Source: a virus
Virus record (IMG/VR): IMGVR_UViG_3300029922_000013
Span: 62,001-126,000 of that record
Direction: 5' to 3' (one strand)
Length of the DNA: 64,000 bases
A model generated the notes under the pieces. That model saw nothing but the letters and a program-made list of their open reading frames with translations. It did not search any database and was not told the DNA's origin. Positions 7,980 to 15,268 of this stretch are shown one piece after another. Position 1 is the stretch's first letter. Each line of letters opens with the position of its first letter. The translations under genes and the position numbers were made by a program.

Positions 7980-8126
7980 GTACGGTGACGAACCTAAGAG
8001 TCAGTTAATTAGTCGAGCCAGGGTCCAACCGGGTGTAGACAAAACAAAGCCGTACATTAAACGTAGGTTAAGCCACGGGTGAGGGCAATTAAAGGCGAAC
8101 TGTTAGTCCAGCCGCCTACGTTTTTT
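7980..8126 (+). ncRNA. Structured intergenic RNA element with terminator
   Basis: Two consecutive helix-closed domains fill the gap. Domain 1 is closed by GTACGG (7980-7985) with CCGTAC (8050-8055) and contains a TGAC/GTCA hairpin. Domain 2 is closed by ACGTAGG (8061-8067) with CCTACGT (8115-8121) and ends in six T's, which is a rho-independent terminator layout; inside it GGC..ACT pairs with AGT..GCC (8094-8113). A TTGACT promoter starts two bases after the T-run. No reading frame fits. Could be a small RNA, a riboswitch-like leader remnant, or only an elaborate terminator. No known RNA family was recognised. Confidence 0.5.
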
Positions 8127-8127
8127 C

Positions 8128-8156
8128 TTGACTTACCATAAAAATTAGCTTAAACT
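8128..8156 (+). promoter_or_regulatory. Sigma70-like promoter of the SbcC gene
   Basis: TTGACT, 17 bp, TAAACT. Expected start near 8163, so the ATG at 8165 would be at the very 5' end of the mRNA. Confidence 0.55.
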
Positions 8157-8164
8157 TCCTGTGA

Positions 8165-10345
8165 ATGCTAAAATTAAAAAAGCTCATAATTTGCAATATC
8201 GGTCGTTTTGTAGAAGAACAAACTATAGATTTCGATAGTTTGGGCAACATTGTTCAAGTTGATGCCGAAAACAGACTCACTGGTGGAAGTAGTGGAAGCG
8301 GAAAGTCCACCATATTCAATGCCTTGGACTGGCTATTAGGTTTTTCTAGTCTATCTTTAGGAGTCCTACAATCTCGTTTAACCAAAGATGCGGCCTTTGC
8401 TGAAGGTCACTTCGAGTGGGATGATAAGAAAGTCATCATAAAACGTGCCAAAAAGCTTTCTATAACTATAGATGGTATTGAAACTACGGGTTCAAGTAAA
8501 TTAACCGAAGAGTTGCTAGACCAAATCCTTGGTGTTCCCAGGGATCTGTTTCGTCCCCTCCTTCATAAAAAACAAGGGGAACATGGATTCTTTCTTCAGT
8601 TTACGCCTTCGCAAATGAACAATTTTCTTACAGATTCCTTGGGTCTATCTACTGTTCGTTCTAAAATTGATATAATTGATGAAAAAACTAAGGATTTAGC
8701 ATCCATTAAGATTGACAAATCGAGTTCTTTGGAAGCTGCTAAAGCTGCCCTAAAAGCCACCCAGGAAGCCCTGCAGTCGCTAGGAGCTGAACCAACTACC
8801 GATGCATCCGAAATCTTGTTGGAAGGCTGGAAGGGTCAATACGATGCCTCCAAAGCGATTTTGGTTGAGGTTCAATCCAGGCACAGACAAGAAAAAGACG
8901 CATTAGAGCAAAAAAAGCCTAAACTAATTTCCTTTACTTTGGACAGAGCCCACCTAAGCGCTTTGGAAGCCGAAAACAAAACTATTAACGACAAGATCAT
9001 TGGGATAATGAATGTCGAGAAAGATAGGCAATCTACCGTTAATAGAGAAATATCAAACTATAAAATTGAAATCAATACCCGTCAAAACGCTCTTAAGTTA
9101 GAAAATAGCAAAGAAAATTCAACCATTAAAAGTGAAATCGCGAAGCTTACCAACCAAGTCCAGTTGGGTAAAGCTTCTAAAGAAGAGGCTATAAAGATCG
9201 CTGGTCGCATTAAAACGCTGAGAAGCGGGGTCTGTCATACTTGCGAACAGTCTTGGGTGACTGATAATGCCAAAAATGAAGAGCAAATACTTCTTCAAGA
9301 AATTTCTAAACATAGAACTAATATTGAGCTTTCTAGTCAAGCTGAAACACAGATTAGTACACTGAAATGTACATTAGATGTTACAAATGAGCGTTATAAT
9401 GCACAACTCGCCCTTTTGGAGCAAGAGTCCAACAATCAGTTGGTAGTTTTGGCAGAAAAAAGTAGATCCCAAACTTCATTAGAAATTCACTCATTGAATA
9501 CCGAGATTAGCCGTATTTCTAAATTGCACGCCGAAGAAAGAGCCAAGGAAGATCTACATACAACCAATCAAAATCTTGAAAATCGCAAAGCCATGGAGAA
9601 TTTCTTTGTAGAGCAAAAAGCTCTTGCCGCTAAACACGAGGCGGAATTAAGCGAAATCAACAAGACAATTAACGAGAATCGTTCTCAATATGAAAGTGTT
9701 AGAGGATCTCTAATAGCTCACAAAGAAGCTTTGATGCGTTATGGAAGTTCTTCGAATGCTTCTAGGACCCAGGAATGGGAACTGAACCAAAAAGTAGATC
9801 AAATGAACCAAGAATTGGTGCAAACGAATGAGAGATTGGAGCTGATGGAAGAGGCCAAAAGGTGTTTAAAATCATATCTTTCTTGCTCTTTTGATGATGC
9901 TTTAGAGAGCATATCTGATTCCGCAACTCGAATCCTGCGCTCAATACCTACCATGGCCAATTCAACGATTAGGCTGGAAGGAACCAGGGAAACCGATAAG
10001 GGGGCTATAAAAGAACAGGTCACAGCAGAGATCGATAATGATGGTGAGATTTCCGTTCCAATCAAGAGTCTTTCTGGAGGAGAACGCTCAGCTGTGGATC
10101 TTGCTGTTGATTTTGCCGTTTGCGAGATGCTTCAGGAACGCAACAATGTTGGAATTGACACAATGATTCTAGATGAGCCCTTTAATGGGTTTGATTCTGT
10201 TGGTATTGAGCATGCCCTGGAAATGCTTAAGACTTTTGCTGTCAACAAGAGAGTTCTCATCGTGGAACATGACAGCGTGGCCAAGGAATTCATTAACGAC
10301 CGCATTACTGTTATTCGTGAAAACGAAACAAGTTTCATAAAATAA
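8165..10345 (+). CDS. SbcC/Rad50-like ATPase (T4 gp46-like)
   Basis: ATPase subunit of the gp46-gp47/SbcCD end-processing complex. Seen: Walker A GSSGSGKST at residues 41-49, two long coiled-coil arms with a zinc hook CHTC near residue 356, the ABC signature LSGGERSAVDLA near 638, Walker B MILDEPFNGFD near 673, and the H-loop VLIVEHD near 700. 726 residues, longer than gp46 (560) and shorter than E. coli SbcC (1048), mostly through arm length. It pairs with the nuclease at 4371-5363. No ribosome site is visible before ATG 8165; a leaderless mRNA is inferred from the promoter spacing. Confidence 0.93.
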   Translation: MLKLKKLIICNIGRFVEEQTIDFDSLGNIVQVDAENRLTGGSSGSGKSTIFNALDWLLGFSSLSLGVLQSRLTKDAAFAEGHFEWDDKKVIIKRAKKLSITIDGIETTGSSKLTEELLDQILGVPRDLFRPLLHKKQGEHGFFLQFTPSQMNNFLTDSLGLSTVRSKIDIIDEKTKDLASIKIDKSSSLEAAKAALKATQEALQSLGAEPTTDASEILLEGWKGQYDASKAILVEVQSRHRQEKDALEQKKPKLISFTLDRAHLSALEAENKTINDKIIGIMNVEKDRQSTVNREISNYKIEINTRQNALKLENSKENSTIKSEIAKLTNQVQLGKASKEEAIKIAGRIKTLRSGVCHTCEQSWVTDNAKNEEQILLQEISKHRTNIELSSQAETQISTLKCTLDVTNERYNAQLALLEQESNNQLVVLAEKSRSQTSLEIHSLNTEISRISKLHAEERAKEDLHTTNQNLENRKAMENFFVEQKALAAKHEAELSEINKTINENRSQYESVRGSLIAHKEALMRYGSSSNASRTQEWELNQKVDQMNQELVQTNERLELMEEAKRCLKSYLSCSFDDALESISDSATRILRSIPTMANSTIRLEGTRETDKGAIKEQVTAEIDNDGEISVPIKSLSGGERSAVDLAVDFAVCEMLQERNNVGIDTMILDEPFNGFDSVGIEHALEMLKTFAVNKRVLIVEHDSVAKEFINDRITVIRENETSFIK

Positions 10346-10348
10346 AGG

Positions 10349-10377
10349 TTGACTTTTTGAAACATGAATAGTACTCT
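10349..10377 (+). promoter_or_regulatory. Sigma70-like promoter
   Basis: TTGACT, 17 bp, TACTCT; the leader carries AGAGG before ATG 10396. It likely drives the operon from 10396 up to the polymerase gene. Confidence 0.6.
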
Positions 10378-10395
10378 TCTTATAGAGGCTAATAA

Positions 10396-10650
10396 ATGAC
10401 AACTTACTTGATTACCAAAAGTGATTTATTCAAAATTGTAAGTGATGCGAAAGTAAAAATGTCCAATATAAGTCTTCCTCTCTATCTTTCTGATCAAGAA
10501 GTAGAGCAAAGAGAACTGGCCAGTGTGGCCATTTTAGAGTCCGTAGTTATGTTTTTAAATAGTAAGGGTTTTTTAAACCAGCAACTTGGGCTGGATGTGA
10601 CTGATCCGGGATGTATGCACGATAACGAATTGCCTTTAGAACAGGAGTAA
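10396..10650 (+). CDS. Hypothetical protein (84 aa)
   Basis: 84 residues, acidic, mostly helical, no recognised domain. First gene after a promoter, 3 bp ahead of the next gene, whose ribosome site (AGGAG) lies in its stop region. Confidence 0.6.
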   Translation: MTTYLITKSDLFKIVSDAKVKMSNISLPLYLSDQEVEQRELASVAILESVVMFLNSKGFLNQQLGLDVTDPGCMHDNELPLEQE

Positions 10651-10653
10651 AAT

Positions 10654-10956
10654 ATGGGACGACCGAAAAAAGAGCCACTGACTGAAATGCAAAAGATCGC
10701 TAAAAAAATTGGGAGTGATGCTGAGGAAGTTCTAAAAGAGCTAGAAGCTATGGATACTGCAGACTTAAACAAGCGAATTGCACAAGCTAATTCTGCCATA
10801 AGCGACACAAAAGCCGAACTAAACGAAAATCAGGCGTACATCGAAGCTAAAGAAAATGTGAAGCTCCTTTCGAGCGGATTTAGGGAAGTAAAGGCTAGAC
10901 AGAATGCAATTATTGCTGTAGCTGTACAACTCCGCAAGGACCGAGGAGAAGCTTGA
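10654..10956 (+). CDS. Helical coiled-coil protein (100 aa)
   Basis: 100 residues, opening with a basic MGRPKKEPL stretch and then almost entirely helical with heptad spacing. Reminiscent of small phage DNA-associated proteins but unassigned. Its end overlaps the RuvC-like start (TTGA junction), with GAGGAG serving the next gene. Confidence 0.6.
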   Translation: MGRPKKEPLTEMQKIAKKIGSDAEEVLKELEAMDTADLNKRIAQANSAISDTKAELNENQAYIEAKENVKLLSSGFREVKARQNAIIAVAVQLRKDRGEA

Positions 10957-11573
10957 AATCTGAACGGATACTAGCACTTGATATTAGCACCAAAACAGGT
11001 TACTGTGTGGCTATGTCTTCGGATGAAGGTATTCACCTAGAATCCCATGGTCAGATACCAAAAGTAGAGTGTCCGGACGAAAGATATCCAGATTCATATG
11101 TAAGTTGGGCTTATACGTGTTATGAAGCTATTGAAAAGTTGTTTAATGAATACGCACCTGATGTTTTGATAGTTGAAGAGACTACTAGAAGTAAGAACTC
11201 GTTTAGTCAAAAGATCCTGGAATTCTGCCATTTTTTGGTGGCTAAACTTATCAAAGAAACCGGTATTAAGTGCGTGTATTTCCAGACTGGAGACTGGCGT
11301 AAAGAAGTTGGCAGTTACATGAATGAAGAGGAACGTCAGCACAACAAGGAAGTCAAAGGTTACAAGAAGAAGAATAAAACAGCCGTAGCCTATGATATAA
11401 ATGGTAAAAGAGTTGGAATGATTGGTAAAAAACATGTAACTATTAGATTAATCAATCAAGTATTCGGTAAGTTTTTTAAGGAACCGATGCGTAAGAAAAA
11501 CGAAGATGAATGTGACGCCATGGCTTTAGCACTTTGTTACCACAAGAAACGTGAAAGAGGTTTATATGTCTAA
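10953..11573 (+). CDS. RuvC-like Holliday junction nuclease
   Basis: 206 residues with an RNase H fold. Seen: LALDISTKTGY (Asp10) at the first strand, LIVEETTRSKN (acidic pair near residue 72), and the C-terminal DECDAMALAL (near 192), the acidic set that binds two metal ions in RuvC. Expected role: resolving branched DNA before packaging and during recombination. It has a lysine-rich insertion at about residues 125-150. Start is TTG 10953, overlapping the previous stop, with a strong GAGGAG site; no in-frame ATG lies nearby. Confidence 0.82.
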   Translation: MKSERILALDISTKTGYCVAMSSDEGIHLESHGQIPKVECPDERYPDSYVSWAYTCYEAIEKLFNEYAPDVLIVEETTRSKNSFSQKILEFCHFLVAKLIKETGIKCVYFQTGDWRKEVGSYMNEEERQHNKEVKGYKKKNKTAVAYDINGKRVGMIGKKHVTIRLINQVFGKFFKEPMRKKNEDECDAMALALCYHKKRERGLYV

Positions 11574-12495
11574 AAAATTCTGGGATGATGATAGCGGTTT
11601 TTCAGATAATCCTGTTCAATATAAAGATGGCAAGTGGCAAGAAGGTGACACCTATACACCAGTTCCTGACAATACTCTTAGGAATTCAAGACCTCAAGCG
11701 CATCAGCAACCTAAGCCTGTAGCGCCACAAGAAGTGAGTCTAGAAGAACTTATTGAACAAGTTTCTCAAGAAGATGATGAAGAAGACTTTGAATCCGTAC
11801 TTTCCGATGCCCGTCTGCGCCTAGAACAAGGCAAGCTCTACGAGATGGTCATGCAGCACGATCTCTTCAGCGGCCTAGAAGTTGATCCAAGAGCTACAAA
11901 AAGTGTTCAGAAACAAATTCGAAAGTTTGCCCAAGAACGCATGGAAATAATGCTTGGAATGCGTCAAGAAAAGGATGCTCAAAATACGATCGTTTCTTCG
12001 CCTTTCAATGATACAGAAGTTACTGTCCTAAAAATGCTTGCAGAAAAGGCTTCTGGTGGTCTAAGCAAATCTGAAGAAGCTAATAGGCCTCACCCTGTTC
12101 AAACAACTCAAGTGGCCAAGAAAACAACTATAAATACCATAGGGTCTAAGCCCAAAGCTCTGGTAAAGCCTGTTCAAAAGAAGGTTGAGCCTCTTCAGCG
12201 GCCTAAAGTTCAAGCTAAGCCTCTGTTGCCACCTGAAATGGAACCAGACTACGAGCCACTCGACAAGCCTATACATGAAATGACTGCGGCAGAACTTGCA
12301 GAGCGGGATAAACAGGCCTTGGAACGTCAAAAGAATAGAAAGTCAGCTATTCCAGCCGACAGAGCGCCGATGCCAGACTACGCTACAATGGAAATGATCG
12401 CGTCTAGCCAAGTGAATAAAGCTGTCGGGAATCCTCAAAAAGGTAATCTGTCAGCCATGATCATGGCCAATCTCAAGGGTGCCGGCAAGATATGA
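11566..12495 (+). CDS. Hypothetical acidic, Pro/Gln-rich protein
   Basis: 309 residues; no family recognised. The first 60 residues are polar and low-complexity (many Pro/Gln), 60-150 are helical and acidic, 190-240 form a Lys/Pro linker, and the C-terminus is amphipathic. Largely disordered, as expected of a scaffold or adaptor protein. ATG 11566 (AGAGG upstream, overlapping the RuvC-like stop) is preferred to the GTG at 11551. Confidence 0.65.
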   Translation: MSKKFWDDDSGFSDNPVQYKDGKWQEGDTYTPVPDNTLRNSRPQAHQQPKPVAPQEVSLEELIEQVSQEDDEEDFESVLSDARLRLEQGKLYEMVMQHDLFSGLEVDPRATKSVQKQIRKFAQERMEIMLGMRQEKDAQNTIVSSPFNDTEVTVLKMLAEKASGGLSKSEEANRPHPVQTTQVAKKTTINTIGSKPKALVKPVQKKVEPLQRPKVQAKPLLPPEMEPDYEPLDKPIHEMTAAELAERDKQALERQKNRKSAIPADRAPMPDYATMEMIASSQVNKAVGNPQKGNLSAMIMANLKGAGKI

Positions 12496-12971
12496 AAAAA
12501 AAGATCGAAAGAACTAAGAAGAATACGAAATGTTTCTTTGAATGGTGTCAAAAAAATCGCTCAAAGTCTACCAATAGTGGTAGAAGTATATACTGTAATT
12601 CTCATCGGCAGAGAGCAACTATAAATACTTTTTTAAGTAGCCTGCATAGAGGTATGAAACGAAGAGTGGAAGGGAAAAATTCTCATAATAGAGGAAATTG
12701 GAAAGGCAAACCACTTCTTCCTAGAGATATTTTTATGACTTGGGCCAAAAATCATCCTGACTTTCTAAGTCTTTATAAAAGATATATTATGAATAAATTT
12801 GACAGAAAATTAGCGCCTTCTATTAATAGAATTGATTCCAACAAAGGTTACACTCTAGATAACATTGAGTGGATGACCAGTTCTCAAAATTCAGGATTAG
12901 CTGGCACAGTTAAAAAAATGAACAACAGAGAAAAGAAAGTAATTTATCAAGTATTGGGAGTAAAACAATGA
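12492..12971 (+). CDS. HNH endonuclease, free-standing
   Basis: 159 residues, strongly basic. Seen: a Cys/His group at the N-terminus (CFFEWC then YCNSH), and the C-terminal HNH-type block PSINRIDSNKGYTLDNIEW followed by SSQN, in which the His position is replaced by Asn. Family: homing-type HNH nucleases that spread between phages by cutting cognate DNA. It overlaps both neighbours by four bases (ATGA), so it is well integrated in the operon rather than freshly inserted. It is more AT-rich than its neighbours, which fits mobility. Confidence 0.72.
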   Translation: MKKKIERTKKNTKCFFEWCQKNRSKSTNSGRSIYCNSHRQRATINTFLSSLHRGMKRRVEGKNSHNRGNWKGKPLLPRDIFMTWAKNHPDFLSLYKRYIMNKFDRKLAPSINRIDSNKGYTLDNIEWMTSSQNSGLAGTVKKMNNREKKVIYQVLGVKQ

Positions 12972-13720
12972 AAAATAGTAAAAAGTTAGAAAAGATTCTT
13001 TTGATTCCAGATTCGCATTTTCCTTATGAAGATAAAAAAGCTTTTGAGCTTATGTTGAAGGTAGCAAAGAGTTTTAAACCTGACCATTCAATCATTCTAG
13101 GAGATTTCATCGATTGCTACTCGGTTAGTTCTCACTCCAAGCATCCTAACCGTGCCCTTAAGCTTAAAGACGAAGTTGAGGCCACCAGAGAAGCTTTGGA
13201 CAGAGTCAAAGCCATTGGTGCTAAAAACAATGTTTTTGTGTCTGGTAATCACGAAGATCGCCTAGAACGTTATTTGATGGATCGTGCTCCGGAACTGTTT
13301 GACTTCATTTCGACGCCCCACATTTTGGAACTGAAAGAAAAGGGGTTCAAGTATATACCTTACAAACAATCCTACAAGCTAGGCAAGTTGAACGTTACTC
13401 ACGATACTGGGGTAGCCGGCAGGTACGCTCACTATAAGTCGATGGATGCTTTCCAGCATAACATCGTTATTGGGCATACTCATCGTCTGGGCTATGCTGT
13501 AGAAGGCAACGCTCAGGGAGAACGGCATGTTACAGCCATGTTTGGCTGGCTCGGCGATGTAGAACAAATTGACTACATGCACCGGGTCAAGGCCATTAAA
13601 GACTGGAGTTTGGGCTTTGGAATTGGATACTTGGAACCCAAGACTGGAACTGTATATTTGGTTCCAATTCCAATTGTCAACTATACTTGTGTTGTAGAAG
13701 GTAAACTTTACAGTCTTTGA
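12968..13720 (+). CDS. Metallophosphoesterase
   Basis: 250 residues with calcineurin-type motifs in order: IPDSHFPY near residue 14, GDFIDCYS near 45, GNHEDR near 90, THDTG near 138, GHTHRLG near 164. A two-metal phosphoesterase; the substrate is unknown. Distinct from the SbcD-like protein at 4371-5363, being shorter and without the capping domain. Start ATG 12968 overlaps the HNH stop. Candidate roles are nucleotide or DNA-end dephosphorylation, inferred only from its DNA-metabolism neighbours. Confidence 0.8.
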   Translation: MKNSKKLEKILLIPDSHFPYEDKKAFELMLKVAKSFKPDHSIILGDFIDCYSVSSHSKHPNRALKLKDEVEATREALDRVKAIGAKNNVFVSGNHEDRLERYLMDRAPELFDFISTPHILELKEKGFKYIPYKQSYKLGKLNVTHDTGVAGRYAHYKSMDAFQHNIVIGHTHRLGYAVEGNAQGERHVTAMFGWLGDVEQIDYMHRVKAIKDWSLGFGIGYLEPKTGTVYLVPIPIVNYTCVVEGKLYSL

Positions 13721-13730
13721 AAGTGATTTA

Positions 13731-14114
13731 ATGGGAAAACAAGAAGAACTCATAAAATTGGATAGGGCTATTAAAGATGCTGAAGTCAGGATTAGAACTT
13801 TTGCTACTAATGTAGACACTTTACAAAAAGAAATAGACTTCCTATTGAATATAGAGAGACAACTAGAAGAAAATATAGCCTATCTTAAAAATATCAAAAT
13901 AGTGGCTTTAGCTATGGAATACAAAAAAGCTAAGGAAGACTTAAAGAAAACTAAGACTAGGATATCTCAAGTTAGTGTAGATAGAACCAATAACGAGAAA
14001 GCTGTTAAAGAAATAGAGTTTCTGTTGCAAAAGAATAAAGAGGCATATGATCAACTTACAAAGAATAGCGAAAACAACGTCCTACAGGGAAAGTTTGGGA
14101 AGCCTCGTGATTAA
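13731..14114 (+). CDS. Coiled-coil protein (127 aa)
   Basis: 127 residues, nearly all predicted coiled coil (long Lys/Glu-rich heptads at residues 5-115). No enzymatic motif. It overlaps the next gene by 8 bp if the GTG start at 14107 is used. Confidence 0.65.
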   Translation: MGKQEELIKLDRAIKDAEVRIRTFATNVDTLQKEIDFLLNIERQLEENIAYLKNIKIVALAMEYKKAKEDLKKTKTRISQVSVDRTNNEKAVKEIEFLLQKNKEAYDQLTKNSENNVLQGKFGKPRD

Positions 14115-14337
14115 GGAAGATTTCAAAAAAAGAATATTAGAAGACCCCGATTTCATTAAATGCTTTAAGTGCAGTAATTCACTCAGCAAGTTCTTGGCTA
14201 GTAGTTCAAAAACGCTTGAGAATTCAACGATTGCTAAACTTCTCATGTTAACTGAAAAAGAAGTTGAAGAAATATATCAAGAAGCTGTTGACAAATTAAA
14301 AGAAGGTGTGGTAGAGTCTGGTTCAGAGGATACGTAA
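14107..14337 (+). CDS. Small helical protein with CFKC motif
   Basis: 76 residues from GTG 14107, which has GGGAAG 4-5 nt upstream and a short overlap with the preceding stop. An ATG at 14047 is in frame but would overlap the previous gene by 68 bp. Seen: CFKC near residue 18 and two amphipathic helices; no function assigned. Confidence 0.55.
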   Translation: MIKEDFKKRILEDPDFIKCFKCSNSLSKFLASSSKTLENSTIAKLLMLTEKEVEEIYQEAVDKLKEGVVESGSEDT

Positions 14338-14338
14338 A

Positions 14339-14512
14339 ATGGAAAACGAAATATGTCTACAATGTTCCGGAACTGAATCAGTAATCAAGCCTAAAGAAGC
14401 TCATCAAAACGGATCTAGCTATATCTTTAATCTAACCTTGGATTGCGATTGCGCAGTAGAAAAAATTGCAGAAATGGATATTCATTCTGCTAAGTTTTTG
14501 AGGATGATCTGA
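14339..14512 (+). CDS. Small Cys protein (57 aa)
   Basis: A 57-residue frame that begins one base after the previous stop and ends one base before the DnaQ-type gene. AGAGGA lies 8 nt upstream. Seen: CLQC near residue 6 and CDC near 40, a possible four-cysteine metal site. It fills an otherwise empty 176-bp gap in a gapless operon, which supports it being real. Confidence 0.6.
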   Translation: MENEICLQCSGTESVIKPKEAHQNGSSYIFNLTLDCDCAVEKIAEMDIHSAKFLRMI

Positions 14513-14513
14513 A

Positions 14514-15149
14514 ATGTCTAATTTCTATCTAGCTTTTGACTCGGAAACTGGTGGTCTAAATCCTAAAAAAGCAGACATGCTGACTCTGTACATGGCTGTC
14601 ATAGATGAAGATTTTAAAGTTCTGGAAGAGTTGGATTTTAAGTTAAAGCCTGATGGGGATCGACTACCTATTGCTGAAGCTGGTGCGCTGAAGGTTAACG
14701 GCATAGATTTACGGAAACATCTGGAAGATCCAGAAATTATTACTTATTCTGAAGCAAAAGAAAAAGTAGTAGTTATGATTAAAAAATATCTTAAAAAGAA
14801 CGGAAGATATAGCAATATCAGACCTTTAGGACAGAACGTTCAATTCGATATAGATTATGTTCAGGAATATGTCCTACCTAAGGACGAATGGGATTCCATG
14901 GTCCATTATGGGAAAGTGGATACTAAGATTTGTGTGGATTTTCTAAAGGATTGTGGTTGGTTCCCCAAGGATATCGGTAATTTAGGATCTATCGTAAGTT
15001 ATCTAAACATACCTATGGGAAAAGCCCACACAGCAAAGGCCGATACATTGGCTTGTGTTGAAGTGTACAAGAAACTGCTAGAACTCATGAAAAGTAAAAA
15101 GGATAACAGTCAATCAGTTGACTTAATCTCCTTGCTGGAGGCTGAATGA
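14514..15149 (+). CDS. DnaQ-type 3'-5' exonuclease (proofreading)
   Basis: 211 residues of the DEDDh exonuclease family. Seen: motif I FDSETGG (Asp9, Glu11), motif II GQNVQFDIDYV near residue 103, and motif III HTAKADTLA (His near 166, Asp near 171). Expected role: editing subunit for the DnaE polymerase encoded 115 bp downstream, equivalent to epsilon of polymerase III. Its length is close to the epsilon catalytic domain plus a short tail. The C-terminus could carry a clamp or alpha contact, but none is evident. Confidence 0.88.
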   Translation: MSNFYLAFDSETGGLNPKKADMLTLYMAVIDEDFKVLEELDFKLKPDGDRLPIAEAGALKVNGIDLRKHLEDPEIITYSEAKEKVVVMIKKYLKKNGRYSNIRPLGQNVQFDIDYVQEYVLPKDEWDSMVHYGKVDTKICVDFLKDCGWFPKDIGNLGSIVSYLNIPMGKAHTAKADTLACVEVYKKLLELMKSKKDNSQSVDLISLLEAE

Positions 15150-15268
15150 GCGATAAGAAGCCCTCAGATATACCTAAGCCTATTTCTGATGGGCAACGTA
15201 AAACTAAGATCAATCGTCGTAAAACTGCTAAAAAGTCTAGGTTGGCCAATAAGAGGAAGGGTAAATGA
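15146..15268 (+). CDS. Small basic protein (40 aa)
   Basis: A 40-residue frame linked by ATGA overlaps to both the exonuclease before it and the polymerase after it. About one third Lys/Arg, so probably a nucleic-acid-binding or disordered peptide. The two perfect four-base overlaps make chance unlikely. Role unknown; its place suggests the replisome. Confidence 0.6.
   Translation: MSDKKPSDIPKPISDGQRKTKINRRKTAKKSRLANKRKGK

Noticed and set aside
13379-13819. 146-codon minus-strand frame
   Set aside because: It lies opposite the metallophosphoesterase gene, has no ribosome site and a composition typical of an antisense shadow.
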